DNA of 46,512 bases from PALSA-1180 sp964624625 (lineage in GTDB: Bacteria > Oederibacteriota > Muellerivitia > Muellerivitales > Muellerivitaceae): contig CAZUXW010000018.1 in assembly GCA_964624625.1 (NCBI GenBank), forward strand, positions 1-46,512, in the 5' to 3' direction. A model generated the notes under the pieces. That model was not told the DNA's origin, searched no databases, and saw only the letters and a list, made by a program, of their open reading frames with translations. This document shows, piece after piece, positions 14,920 through 23,552 of the stretch. The translations under genes were made by a program, and so were the position numbers. The stretch's first letter is position 1. Each line of letters starts with the position of its first letter.

Positions 14920-16431
14920 ATGGATCTTAAAATGGCGAAAACCAGCGCGGCAAAATCAAATGAATCCCCCTCTTCCAAGCGGAAGGTGCTGTTCGTGTCC
15001 TCGGAGGTCGTCCCTTTCGCTAAAACCGGAGGACTCGCCGATGTGGTGGGTTCTTTGCCCCGTGCCCTGATGAAGCTGGGCTGCGAGGCGGCCGTGGTCC
15101 TGCCGAAATATAAGAGCATCTCCCCTGAAAAATACAAAATGAAACTGGAAATCAGGGGTTTGGCGGTTCCCATGGGCATGGGTGAGGTGAACGCGGATAT
15201 CTATTCCACCCGCTTAGGGGATACGAACGGAACGGTTTATTTCATCCAAAACGACCGCTACTTTGACCGGGACGGGTTTTACGGGACTTCCGAGGGGGAC
15301 TATCACGATAACGCCGAGCGGTTCGCCTTTTTCTCACGGGCCGTCCTGGAGATGGTCAAGGCACTCCAATGGTATCCGGATGTCCTGCACCTCAATGACT
15401 GGCAGTCCGGGTTGGTGGCGGTGTACCTCAAGACCCTTTACCGGCATATCCCCGCTTTTCAATCCATCCGGACCCTTTTCTCCATCCACAACATGGCCTA
15501 CCAGGGATTGTTCCCCAAATACATCCTGCCCATGACGGGCATCGGTTGGGAGGAATTCCAGCACGAAAAACTCGAGTTTTATGACCAGGTCAATTACTTG
15601 AAGGCGGGGTTGGTTTACTCGGACGCCTTGAACACCGTCTCGGAGAACTACGCCAAGGAAATCCAAACCGAGGAATACGGCCATGGACTCCAAGGCGTGC
15701 TGAGGTCCCGGTCCAGGGACCTGTACGGCATCGTCAACGGGATCGACTACGATGAGTGGAATCCCGCCACGGACAAGGAAATTCCGGGCCAATACACCGC
15801 GAAAAACCACGATAAAAAAATCGAGTCAAAGCAAAAGCTATTACTTGAGCAGAACCTTCAATTCAAAGAGCAGACCCCCGTCATCGGCCTCGTTTCCCGC
15901 CTGACGGACCAAAAGGGCTTGGATTTGATCGCCGAGATTATCCAGGATTTTCTCGCGCTGGACCTCCAGTTCATCGTTTTGGGAACGGGGGAGCCGAAGT
16001 ACCACGCGCTCCTGGAGAGCCTCAAGGAAAAATATCCCTCCAAGTTGGCCGTGGCCCTGAAGTTCGACAACCGCCTGGCCAAACTCATCTACGCGGGGAG
16101 CGACATGTTCCTGATGCCCTCCCGGTTCGAGCCCTGCGGTTTGGGTCAAATGATCGCGATGAAATACGGCACCGTCCCGGTGGTCCGGAAAACCGGCGGA
16201 TTGGCCGACACGGTGGAAAACCTCTCGCCGGACGGCAAAAAGGGAACCGGATTTGTCTTCGAGAATTACAAGGGCGCGGATTTGCTGGAGACGGTTCAAC
16301 GGGCGGTGGAGGCGTTTCACCAGCCCAAACTTTGGGATGAATTAGTCCAGCGGGACATGAAACAGGACTTTTCCTGGGACGCCTCGGCAAAAAAATATCA
16401 GGAGCTTTACGAAAAAATTCTGGTTAAATAA
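14920..16431 (+). CDS. glgA: Glycogen synthase (ADP-glucose type, GT5)
   Basis: Transfers glucose from ADP-glucose to the non-reducing end of growing alpha-1,4-glucan. The 503 residues fit bacterial GlgA with a 20-residue extra N-terminus. The family marks are KVLFVSSEVVPFAKTGGLAD (the KTGGLADV nucleotide-sugar loop at 35-42), HLNDWQSGLVAVYLKT, SIHNMAYQGLFP, GIVNGIDYDEWNP, GLVSRLTDQKGLDLI and the C-terminal SRFEPCGLGQMIAMKYGTVP with KTGGLADTV. The ATG at 14920 has a poor ribosome site, and the next in-frame ATG at 14932 is an alternative. It is followed 75 nt later by a diguanylate cyclase that carries a glycogen-binding domain, suggesting coordinated glycogen control. No glgB, glgC or glgP is in the window. 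Confidence 0.96.
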   Translation: MDLKMAKTSAAKSNESPSSKRKVLFVSSEVVPFAKTGGLADVVGSLPRALMKLGCEAAVVLPKYKSISPEKYKMKLEIRGLAVPMGMGEVNADIYSTRLGDTNGTVYFIQNDRYFDRDGFYGTSEGDYHDNAERFAFFSRAVLEMVKALQWYPDVLHLNDWQSGLVAVYLKTLYRHIPAFQSIRTLFSIHNMAYQGLFPKYILPMTGIGWEEFQHEKLEFYDQVNYLKAGLVYSDALNTVSENYAKEIQTEEYGHGLQGVLRSRSRDLYGIVNGIDYDEWNPATDKEIPGQYTAKNHDKKIESKQKLLLEQNLQFKEQTPVIGLVSRLTDQKGLDLIAEIIQDFLALDLQFIVLGTGEPKYHALLESLKEKYPSKLAVALKFDNRLAKLIYAGSDMFLMPSRFEPCGLGQMIAMKYGTVPVVRKTGGLADTVENLSPDGKKGTGFVFENYKGADLLETVQRAVEAFHQPKLWDELVQRDMKQDFSWDASAKKYQELYEKILVK

Positions 16432-16493
16432 AGCTTTTCCTTTCCCAACCCCGCCTTTTGTCGCCCACCCATAGCTTTTACAACAGGAAGACC

Positions 16494-16499
16494 TAAAAT
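16494..16499 (+). promoter_or_regulatory. Putative leaderless -10 box TAAAAT
   Basis: TAAAAT ends 7 nt before the ATG at 16507, which has no well-placed Shine-Dalgarno (the nearest, AGGAAG, is more than 15 nt upstream). The expected transcription start therefore coincides with the initiation codon. No -35 match was seen at 16-18 nt. Confidence 0.4.
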
Positions 16500-16506
16500 A
16501 GAGTCC

Positions 16507-17784
16507 ATGAAAGATTCCCTGGCAAATCTACTTCAAAAAGAGGAAAACGTCCTCCGTGAACGGTGGCAGGCCTCCGTCCGCCAATTGTATGGGCGATTGG
16601 ACCGGTTCAGCCGGGATCCGGGCATTTTTGAGGAAGTTCGCGGACTCCTGCATGACCTCCTGGCCTTGGTGGAGCGGTCCGGCAGCGTGGAACAGGCGGT
16701 GGACGCTGAATTTGAGAAAATCCTCCTCCATTTAAAGGCGCTTCAGACCCAACATAACCTCTCCTCCACGGACATGGTGTTTCTATTATTCTCGACCAGG
16801 GACGCGGTCAAGGATGCGGTTCGGGACGTGCTGGACCAGGGCCCGGATGGACAGCACCAGGTCTCGGTCCATTTTCAGGTCGTCAGCCAGGTTTCCACCC
16901 TTTTAAACCGACTGGGGTTGGTTTTCTTCGATGGGGCCATGAGGATGAAGGAAGAGACGGCCAGCCAGGATGTGATGGCCATTGAGTACGCCCTGCTTTA
17001 TGAAAGGGCCAGGCAAATGGCCATCACCGACCGGCTGACGGGACTCTATAATTTTGGCTATTTTTTGGAGAGGCTCAAGGAAGAAAGGATGAGGGGTGAA
17101 AGGTACCACCGCCTCCTTTCCCTGGTGATTTTCGATATCGACCACTTTAAGAAATATAACGACGCCAACGGCCACCCCGCGGGAAACGAAGTGTTAAAGA
17201 AAATCGCGCAGATCCTAAAGGAAGAGGCGAGGGAAGTGGATATCGTGGCTAGGTACGGCGGCGAGGAGATGGTCATTATCCTGCCGGAAACCAGCCGCAA
17301 AAGGGCCGCTGAATTGGCGGACCGAATCCGGGAGAGGATCTCCCAGACTCATTTCGAGGGGATGACGACCCAGCCTGGCGGCAAAATGACCATTTCCGCA
17401 GGTGTCGCGACTTTTCCCGTGGACGCGACCAGCGAGGAAGATCTGATTAAAAAAGCCGACAGCAGCTTATACAAGGCGAAATCCCTCGGCCGCAACCGCG
17501 TGGAGGCCTTTGACCCGCCGGTGAAGGTGCCGATCCGCTACAAGTCCCACCGGGAACTTTCCAAGGTATCCTTGGTGGGGAACTTCAACAATTGGGACAA
17601 GGACGCGGACCCCATGGAAATGCAGCAGGACGGCACTTTCCAATTCATCATCGCCCTGAACCCGGGGGTTTATCATTACAAGTTCGTTTTGAACGACGTG
17701 GAGTGGATTCCGGACCCTGCCTGCCCGGAGAGGGTCCACGACAGTTTGGGCGGCGACAACAGCGTGCTGAGGGTTTCGGCTTAA
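16507..17784 (+). CDS. Diguanylate cyclase with C-terminal CBM48 glycogen-binding domain
   Basis: A 425-residue protein with three parts. Residues 1-160 are helical, with a pattern (LRERWQASVRQLY, EFEKILLHL, HNLSSTDMVFLLFSTRDAV) that resembles RsbR-type N-terminal sensor regions; this is a weak inference. Residues 165-335 are a GGDEF domain that makes cyclic di-GMP from two GTP: DRLTGLYNFGYF, IFDIDHFKKYND, and the active-site loop GGEEM at 251-255 (usual form GGEEF). The inhibitory I-site RxxD is intact (REVD, 242-245). Residues 341-425 are a CBM48/AMPK-beta-like domain: VSLVGNFNNWDKDADPM, PGVYHYKFVLNDVEWIPDP and GGDNSVLRV. Cytosolic. Being next to glgA, it probably couples second-messenger production to the presence of glycogen. 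Confidence 0.93.
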   Translation: MKDSLANLLQKEENVLRERWQASVRQLYGRLDRFSRDPGIFEEVRGLLHDLLALVERSGSVEQAVDAEFEKILLHLKALQTQHNLSSTDMVFLLFSTRDAVKDAVRDVLDQGPDGQHQVSVHFQVVSQVSTLLNRLGLVFFDGAMRMKEETASQDVMAIEYALLYERARQMAITDRLTGLYNFGYFLERLKEERMRGERYHRLLSLVIFDIDHFKKYNDANGHPAGNEVLKKIAQILKEEAREVDIVARYGGEEMVIILPETSRKRAAELADRIRERISQTHFEGMTTQPGGKMTISAGVATFPVDATSEEDLIKKADSSLYKAKSLGRNRVEAFDPPVKVPIRYKSHRELSKVSLVGNFNNWDKDADPMEMQQDGTFQFIIALNPGVYHYKFVLNDVEWIPDPACPERVHDSLGGDNSVLRVSA

Positions 17785-17885
17785 TCCCGAAGGCTTTCCT
17801 GCCGGAAACGGCCAAAAAAGGCTAAACATTTTCCCGGCCATTTGATAAGCTTTCCCCTCATTTTACTTAAAAAACGCGGGAAATC

Positions 17886-20729
17886 ATGGCCGAATACAAA
17901 TCAACCCTCAACATTACCCAAACCTCCTTCCCCATGAAGGCCAATTTGCCCCAGACCGAGCCGGAGAGGCTTAAGTTTTGGGAGCAGATGGGTTTTTACC
18001 GGCGCATGTTCGAGAAAAAGGGCGCGGAAAAGTTTGTCCTCCATGACGGCCCCCCCTTCGCCAACGGCGACATCCATATGGGAACAGCCCTCAACAAAAT
18101 CCTGAAAGACATCATCGTGAAGTACCAGGGCCTCCAGGGGAAGGACACGCCCTATGTTCCGGGCTGGGATTGCCATGGCATGCCCATTGAGCACAAGGTT
18201 ATGGAACAATTGGGGTCCAAAGCCAGGACCATGACCAAGGTGGAGATCCGGGGCGAGTGCCGGAAATACGCGGAAAAATTCATGAACCGCCAGAGGGATG
18301 AGTTTAAGCGCCTGGGGATCATGGGAAACTTCGAAAACCCCTACCTGACGATGGACCCGGCTTATGAGCTTAAAATCGTCGAGTCGTTCAATAAGATGCT
18401 GTTGGACGGTTATATCAGCCGCCGTCTGCGGCCCATCCACTGGTGCCCCAAGTGCCGCACGGCTTTGGCCGAGGCTGAGGTGGAATACGCGGACCATGAG
18501 TCCCTGGCCGTGACCGTGGCTTTCCCGGTCAAACAGCTTCCCGAGGGAGTTTTTCCCAAGACGCCCCGTAAGAATCTATCGTTTCTCATCTGGACGACCA
18601 CCCCCTGGACCTTGCCGGCGAACCTCGGCATTTCCGTTCATCCCGACTTTGAGTATGTGTCCGTCCAAGTGGGGGAACAATATTACATCGTAGCGAAGGT
18701 GCTTTTGCCCCAAGTGGCAAGCGTTTGCGGCTGGAAGGCCGATGATTTTAAAATTGTTGAGGAATGCCGCGGCAGGGAACTGGACCGGGCCCTTTGCACC
18801 CATCCCTTCCTGGACCAGGATTCCCTCGTGATGGTGGGAGAGCATGTGACGGCGGACGCTGGAACCGGATGCGTCCATACAGCCCCAGGCCATGGCCGGG
18901 AGGACTATGAGGTGGGTTTGCGGTACAACCTGCCCATTTACTCGCCGGTGGATGAGGCTGGCCGGTATGATTCCAGGGTAAAAGAATTCGAGGGAATGTC
19001 CGTTTGGGACGCGAACCCCAAGATCGTGGAAAAATTGAAGGGCCTGGGAAGGCTTCTTTCGGTTCAAACCATCAAGCACAGCTATCCCCATTGCTGGCGC
19101 TCCAAGAACCCCATCATTTTCCGGGCCACGGCCCAATGGTTCGTCGAGTTGGACCACCAGGATCTTCGTAAAAAAGCGTTGGGTGAAATCGAAGCGATTG
19201 ATAAAACCGGCGGCTGGATCCCCGCCTGGGGCAGGGACCGGATCCGCAACATGGTGGAAGGCAGGGCCGACTGGTGCATTTCCCGCCAGCGTTCCTGGGG
19301 AGTACCCATTGCCGCACTATATTGCAAGACTTGCGGGAAGGTTGTTTCGGATCCCAAAGTGAGCGGGGCGGTGGTCGCCCTGATCCAAAAAGAAGGACTG
19401 GACGGATGGTTCCAACATCAAGCGGCGGATTTGCTTCCGGCCGGGTTTAAATGTTCCTGCGGATCGGCCGAGTTCGTGAAGGAAGAAGATATCCTGGATG
19501 TTTGGTTTGAGTCCGGCGTCTCCCACATGGCGGTTTTGGACACAAGGCCCGAACTGACCTGGCCCGCCAATCTATACCTGGAAGGCGGGGACCAGCACCG
19601 GGGTTGGTTCCAACACGCCCTTTGGACGGGAGTGGCCCTGAAGGGGCATGCGCCCTTTAAAGCGGTTTTGACCCACGGATGGGTATTAGATGGGCATGGC
19701 AAGGCCATGCATAAGAGCGCCGGCAACGTGATTGACCCGATGGATACCATGAAAAAATATGGCGCTGATATCCTCCGTCTTTGGGTTTCTTCGGAGAACT
19801 ATACGGAGGATGTGGGCATTAGCGATGAAATGCTCAACCGCATGTCGGAAGCCTACCGCCGCATCCGCAACACGTTCCGTTTTATTCTGGGCAATCTCTC
19901 GGATTTTGATCCGGCCAAGAATCGAGTGGACGCTAAAGACTTTCTGCCCTTAGACCGTTGGGCTTGGATGGAATCTCAGGGAACTCTTTCGGGCATCAAG
20001 TCAGCCTATGACCAATACCAATTCACGAAAGTTTTCCACCAGTTAGATAATTTCTTTTCCGTGACCCTCAGCGCCGGCTACTTCGATATTTTGAAAGATC
20101 GGCTCTACACTTTCGAGACGGATTCGCGCGAGCGCCGGGCCGCTCAGACCGTCCTTTTCGATATTTTGAAAAGCTTCGTGATAGCCATTGCTCCGGTTCT
20201 CTCCTATACGGCGGAGGAAATTTGGCAAAGCCTTCCCGAGTCCTTTAAAGGCAGGGAGGAGAAAAGCGTGTTTTTGGCCTTGTGGCCCAAAGTTTCTGAT
20301 TCAAAAGAAGAATCGCTCAGCCAGGAATGGAATGACATTTTCGCGGTGAAACGGGCCGTCTCCAAGGCTTTGGAGAGCCTGCGCCAAGCAAAAACCATCG
20401 GCAGCTCCCTGGAAGGGGAAGTGGACCTTTTCGCGGGCAACGACCGGATGAAGGCTGTTTTGAAAAAAAACTTGGAAAACCTCCGCTATTACTTCCTGGT
20501 TTCGAAAGTGGAATTAAAGGACGGTGAAGCTCCTTCCGGGGCTTTAGACGCGGAAGACGCGGGATTGAAACTCAAATCCGTTGTGCGAAAATCGAGCGGC
20601 CAAAAATGCGCCAGGTGCTGGAACTATTACTCGCCGGCCGAAATGGATAAAACCCATACGGATATCTGCCATCGCTGCGGTCCGGTCGTTCAAAAGTTCC
20701 AAGCCGCGGGAACTTGGTCGCCCACATGA
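17886..20729 (+). CDS. ileS: Isoleucyl-tRNA synthetase
   Basis: A class I synthetase that charges tRNA-Ile and edits misactivated valine. The 947 residues are normal for the bacterial form. The HIGH-type motif lies in HDGPPFANGDIHMGTALNK (from residue 53), and the editing CP1 domain includes LSFLIWTTTPWTLPANL and the GTGCVHTAPGHGREDY block. The KMSKS loop reads KAMHKSAGN (K606-S611), i.e. MHKS in place of MSKS, keeping the catalytic second Lys. The C-terminus has an FPG-type zinc finger, KCARCWNYY and ICHRCG. The weak ribosome site is GGGA 4 nt upstream of the ATG. Its TGA overlaps the lspA start (ATGA), and ileS-lspA is a common gene order. Confidence 0.97.
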   Translation: MAEYKSTLNITQTSFPMKANLPQTEPERLKFWEQMGFYRRMFEKKGAEKFVLHDGPPFANGDIHMGTALNKILKDIIVKYQGLQGKDTPYVPGWDCHGMPIEHKVMEQLGSKARTMTKVEIRGECRKYAEKFMNRQRDEFKRLGIMGNFENPYLTMDPAYELKIVESFNKMLLDGYISRRLRPIHWCPKCRTALAEAEVEYADHESLAVTVAFPVKQLPEGVFPKTPRKNLSFLIWTTTPWTLPANLGISVHPDFEYVSVQVGEQYYIVAKVLLPQVASVCGWKADDFKIVEECRGRELDRALCTHPFLDQDSLVMVGEHVTADAGTGCVHTAPGHGREDYEVGLRYNLPIYSPVDEAGRYDSRVKEFEGMSVWDANPKIVEKLKGLGRLLSVQTIKHSYPHCWRSKNPIIFRATAQWFVELDHQDLRKKALGEIEAIDKTGGWIPAWGRDRIRNMVEGRADWCISRQRSWGVPIAALYCKTCGKVVSDPKVSGAVVALIQKEGLDGWFQHQAADLLPAGFKCSCGSAEFVKEEDILDVWFESGVSHMAVLDTRPELTWPANLYLEGGDQHRGWFQHALWTGVALKGHAPFKAVLTHGWVLDGHGKAMHKSAGNVIDPMDTMKKYGADILRLWVSSENYTEDVGISDEMLNRMSEAYRRIRNTFRFILGNLSDFDPAKNRVDAKDFLPLDRWAWMESQGTLSGIKSAYDQYQFTKVFHQLDNFFSVTLSAGYFDILKDRLYTFETDSRERRAAQTVLFDILKSFVIAIAPVLSYTAEEIWQSLPESFKGREEKSVFLALWPKVSDSKEESLSQEWNDIFAVKRAVSKALESLRQAKTIGSSLEGEVDLFAGNDRMKAVLKKNLENLRYYFLVSKVELKDGEAPSGALDAEDAGLKLKSVVRKSSGQKCARCWNYYSPAEMDKTHTDICHRCGPVVQKFQAAGTWSPT

Positions 20730-21202
20730 TGCTCATTGGTGTTTCCATGCTGGTGGTGGCGCTGGATCAGTTTACGAAGGTTCTTATCTCCCAATCCTTT
20801 AAGTTGAATGAATCGGTCACCCTTTTTCCCGACCTTCTTTACTTCACTTACATCCAAAATCCGGGAACGGCCTTCGGTTTCATGTCCACCATGGAAACCT
20901 TCGTGAGGATTCCTTTTTTCGTGGCTATCACCATCGCGGCGGGATGGATTGTTTACACCTACCAGAGGCTGATTCCGCAGGAAAAGCAGTTGACCAGGGT
21001 GGCCCTGGGATTCGTCTGGGGCGGGGCCTTGGGCAACTTCATTGACCGCATCCTTTACGGAAAGGTCATCGACTTCATCGATATGCGCTACCATGAGTAC
21101 CAATGGTATATTTTCAACGTGGCCGATTCCTTCATCTCGGTGGGCTTGCTGTTCCTCTTGTTCGAGTTTATCTGGGGAGCCAGGCGGAAAAGCGAGCCAT
21201 GA
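20726..21202 (+). CDS. lspA: Lipoprotein signal peptidase II, first copy
   Basis: Cleaves signal peptides of prolipoproteins after diacylglyceryl transfer, in the cytoplasmic membrane. The 158 residues and four membrane helices are normal. Conserved marks: LDQFTK near the start, NPGTAFGF, GGALGNFIDRILYGKVIDFI with one catalytic Asp, and FNVADSFISVG with the other. The start is the ATG overlapping the ileS stop; an immediately following ATG at 20729 and an upstream TTG at 20714 are possible. A second, clearly paralogous lspA follows with an ATGA overlap. Confidence 0.95.
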   Translation: MMLIGVSMLVVALDQFTKVLISQSFKLNESVTLFPDLLYFTYIQNPGTAFGFMSTMETFVRIPFFVAITIAAGWIVYTYQRLIPQEKQLTRVALGFVWGGALGNFIDRILYGKVIDFIDMRYHEYQWYIFNVADSFISVGLLFLLFEFIWGARRKSEP

Positions 21203-21677
21203 GCCTATTAAGGGTATCCGTCGCCGCGGTGATCCTGGACCAGCTTTCCAAGGGCCTGGTGGTCAAATTCTGCCAATTGAACCAATCGGTAACTTTTATT
21301 CCAGGCTACCTCTACTTAAGTTATATCCAGAACCCCGGCGCGGCCTTTGGATTCATGGCGGAAACCAAGGCGGTTTTCCGGATTCCTTTTTTCATCCTGA
21401 TCACGGTCGGGGCCGGATTGATCGTATACGCCTACCAGCGCTTTATCCCTTACGAAAGGAAGATCCCGCGGCTGGCTTTGGGGCTCATTTGGGGAGGGGC
21501 GATGGGGAATTTCATCGACCGGGTTTTTTACCGCAAGGTCGTCGATTTTATCGATGTCCGGTTCCACCAGCACCAATGGTTTCCTTGGGTCTTTAACGTC
21601 GCGGATTCTTGCATCACGGTGGGGCTGGCGCTCCTCATTATCGGTTATATTTTTGAGAAGGAAAAATTCCACGGGAA
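21199..21677 (+). CDS. lspA: Lipoprotein signal peptidase II, second tandem copy (3' end in gap)
   Basis: A second complete-looking LspA directly after the first, overlapping it by 4 nt (ATGA). It has LDQLSK, NPGAAFGF, GGAMGNFIDRVFYRKVVDFI and FNVADSCITVG, so both catalytic aspartates are present. Extensive identity to the first copy (YIQNPG-AFGF, RIPFF, YQR-IP, GNFIDR) indicates tandem duplication rather than independent acquisition. The readable part ends at about residue 159 with EKEKFHG, where LspA proteins normally end, so only the stop codon and perhaps a few residues are hidden in the N-run. Not a pseudogene on present evidence. The two copies may divide substrates or simply raise dosage. 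Confidence 0.9.
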
Positions 21678-21777
21678 NNNNNNNNNNNNNNNNNNNNNNN
21701 NNNNNNNNNNNNNNNNNNNNNNNNNNNNNNNNNNNNNNNNNNNNNNNNNNNNNNNNNNNNNNNNNNNNNNNNNNNNN
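21678..21777. other. 100-N assembly gap
   Basis: Exactly 100 N separate the end of the second lspA from the beginning of lgt. The round number indicates a placeholder for a scaffold join, not a measured length. Only the lspA2 stop and the first few lgt codons appear to be missing, so the true gap could be short. The apparent open frame running through the gap is an artefact. Confidence 0.98.
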
Positions 21778-22569
21778 TTGTTGACGGTAGGTCCCCTGCA
21801 TTTTTATTCCTACGGGCTTTGCCTGGCTTTGGGGCTGGGCCTGAGTATTTATCTCTATGCCAAGGACTGCGGAAAATACATCGCTCCCAAGGTGGGATTG
21901 GGCTTCCAACAGGCTTTCCAGAAAGCCTTTGACCTGGGTACTTGGGTGATCGTGACTTCGATCCTTGGCGCCAGGCTATTTTATGTTCTGGAAAACCACG
22001 CTGAATTTACCAACGGCCATTGGCTGGATGCCGTCAAAATTTGGCAGGGTGGATTAGTTTTTTACGGCGGGTTGTTCGGAGCCATTGGCGCAGCGGTTGT
22101 CTGGTTCAGGGTCGAGAAATGGCCTGTCGGATTCTCTTTCGATTTGGTCGCGCCTTACATCCTATTGGGCCACGCCATCGGACGGGTGGGATGTTTTTTA
22201 AACGGATGTTGTTACGGGAACGAGGACCATGTCTACGGCATGGTTTTTCCCGGAGCCCCCGACCAGCTTCCGCACCTTCCGACGCAGTTGTGGGAGATGG
22301 CCGGCGACTTGATTCTGTTTTTTCTTCTCCTTTGGGCGAGGAAATGGACAATCCGATATGCCTGGCTGACTTTCGCCCTTTACGGTTTTACCTACGGATT
22401 GTTGCGGTACGTGGTGGAGTTTTGGAGGCGGGACTGGAATAAACATTATCTGATCTATTTCAATTCGGCTTCCCAGGCCGTGAGCGGAATCATCGTGATT
22501 CTCTCGGCCATAACGATCGTCTTGGTCCTTTTAAACCACTGGAAAACCCGACAAGCCTCCCGAAATTGA
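21778..22569 (+). CDS. lgt: Prolipoprotein diacylglyceryl transferase (5' end in gap)
   Basis: Lgt moves a diacylglyceryl group from phosphatidylglycerol to the lipobox cysteine, the step before LspA. The visible 263 residues start with LLTVGPLHFYSYGLCLALGL, the usual first helix, so perhaps 5-15 residues are missing. Conserved marks include GARLFYVLEN, WQGGLVFYGGLFGAI, the signature GHAIGRVGCFLNGCCYG, LPTQLWEM and FLLLWAR. Several membrane helices are evident. It forms an lspA-lspA-lgt cluster, so two consecutive steps of lipoprotein maturation are encoded together behind ileS. Confidence 0.95.
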   Translation: MLTVGPLHFYSYGLCLALGLGLSIYLYAKDCGKYIAPKVGLGFQQAFQKAFDLGTWVIVTSILGARLFYVLENHAEFTNGHWLDAVKIWQGGLVFYGGLFGAIGAAVVWFRVEKWPVGFSFDLVAPYILLGHAIGRVGCFLNGCCYGNEDHVYGMVFPGAPDQLPHLPTQLWEMAGDLILFFLLLWARKWTIRYAWLTFALYGFTYGLLRYVVEFWRRDWNKHYLIYFNSASQAVSGIIVILSAITIVLVLLNHWKTRQASRN

Positions 22570-22588
22570 GTAGAATAGCCACCAGCTT

Positions 22589-23551
22589 ATGAAACCTTCC
22601 TCCGCTTCAGCCCAAACTACCGTCCTTGTTGTCCCGCCCGAACAGGCGGGCCAGAGGCTGGACAATTTTTTAACTTCCCAACTTTCCGCCTTCTCCCGGA
22701 CCCAAGTTCAAGCCCTGATTAAAAAGGGGAATGTCGTCCCCCAATTCCGGGTCAAGGTCATGAAAGCGGGATTGGAAGTGTCCGCCGGACAGTCCTTTGA
22801 AGTGACGATCCCGCCCTCCATCAAAACCGATATACCGGCCCAATCCCTGTCGCTGGACATTCTCTTTGAGGACGAGGACGTCTTGGTCATCAACAAGCCG
22901 GTTGGGTTGGTGGTGCATCCAGGGGCGGGAAACCCGGACCAAACCTTAATCAACGCCCTAGTCGCCCATTGTCCCGATGTGGTAGGAGTGGGGGGGGTGC
23001 AGCGCCCCGGGCTGGTGCACCGGCTGGATAAAGATACCTCGGGCCTTTTGGTCGCGGCCAAATCGGACTTGGCCTATAAAAGCCTGGTCAAGCAGTTAAA
23101 AACCAGGAAATTGAGCCGGGAGTATTTGGGGATCGTGAAGGGAGACTTGGAGGAGAGGGGGACGGTGGACGCCCCCCTGGGACGGCACGCCAGCGCCCGA
23201 AAAAAAATGGCGGTTCGGCCTGAAAGCGGCAAGACCGCGGTCACCCATTTCGCTCCGCTAGGCTCCAACGAAACCGCCAGCCTCCTGCATTTAAAACTGG
23301 AAACGGGAAGAACCCATCAAATCCGGGTCCATATGGCCTTCATCAAGCATCCCATCCTTGGCGATTCGGTCTACGGCGAGGACTCGGGGCTGGCCGACCG
23401 CCAAATGCTCCACGCTTTCCGGATCTCCTTCCAGCATCCCAAAAAGGGAACCGTGGAAACCTTTTGGAAAGAGCCCCCGAAGGATTTCCTGGATTGCCTT
23501 ACGCGTTTGAAAATCAAAGCTCCCAAGTGGGAAAAAATCCATTGGAGTTGA
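22589..23551 (+). CDS. rluD: RluA/RluD-family 23S rRNA pseudouridine synthase
   Basis: Converts uridines in 23S rRNA to pseudouridine. The 320 residues have an N-terminal S4-type RNA-binding domain (GQRLDNFLTSQLSAFSRTQV, residues 21-40) and the catalytic domain. FEDEDVLVINKPVGLVVHPG at 93-112 and the HRLDKDTSGLLV motif at 144-155 carry the catalytic Asp147. RTHQIRVHMAFIKHPILGD is the later conserved block. The length and S4 domain favour RluD over RluA, but the exact target cannot be fixed. TAGAAT at 22571-22576 may be a -10 box 12 nt before the ATG; otherwise it is transcribed with lgt, 19 nt upstream. The next gene starts 1 nt after its stop. Confidence 0.92.
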   Translation: MKPSSASAQTTVLVVPPEQAGQRLDNFLTSQLSAFSRTQVQALIKKGNVVPQFRVKVMKAGLEVSAGQSFEVTIPPSIKTDIPAQSLSLDILFEDEDVLVINKPVGLVVHPGAGNPDQTLINALVAHCPDVVGVGGVQRPGLVHRLDKDTSGLLVAAKSDLAYKSLVKQLKTRKLSREYLGIVKGDLEERGTVDAPLGRHASARKKMAVRPESGKTAVTHFAPLGSNETASLLHLKLETGRTHQIRVHMAFIKHPILGDSVYGEDSGLADRQMLHAFRISFQHPKKGTVETFWKEPPKDFLDCLTRLKIKAPKWEKIHWS

Positions 23552-23552
23552 T

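Noticed and set aside
21199..21677. Second lspA as a decaying pseudogene
   Set aside because: Both catalytic aspartate motifs, the N-terminal LDQ and the full set of helices are intact, with no stop or frameshift before the gap.
21103..22569. Apparent 488-residue LspA-Lgt fusion gene
   Set aside because: The frame runs through 100 N of arbitrary length, and the two halves are complete, separate families. The true lspA2 start is the ATG at 21199.
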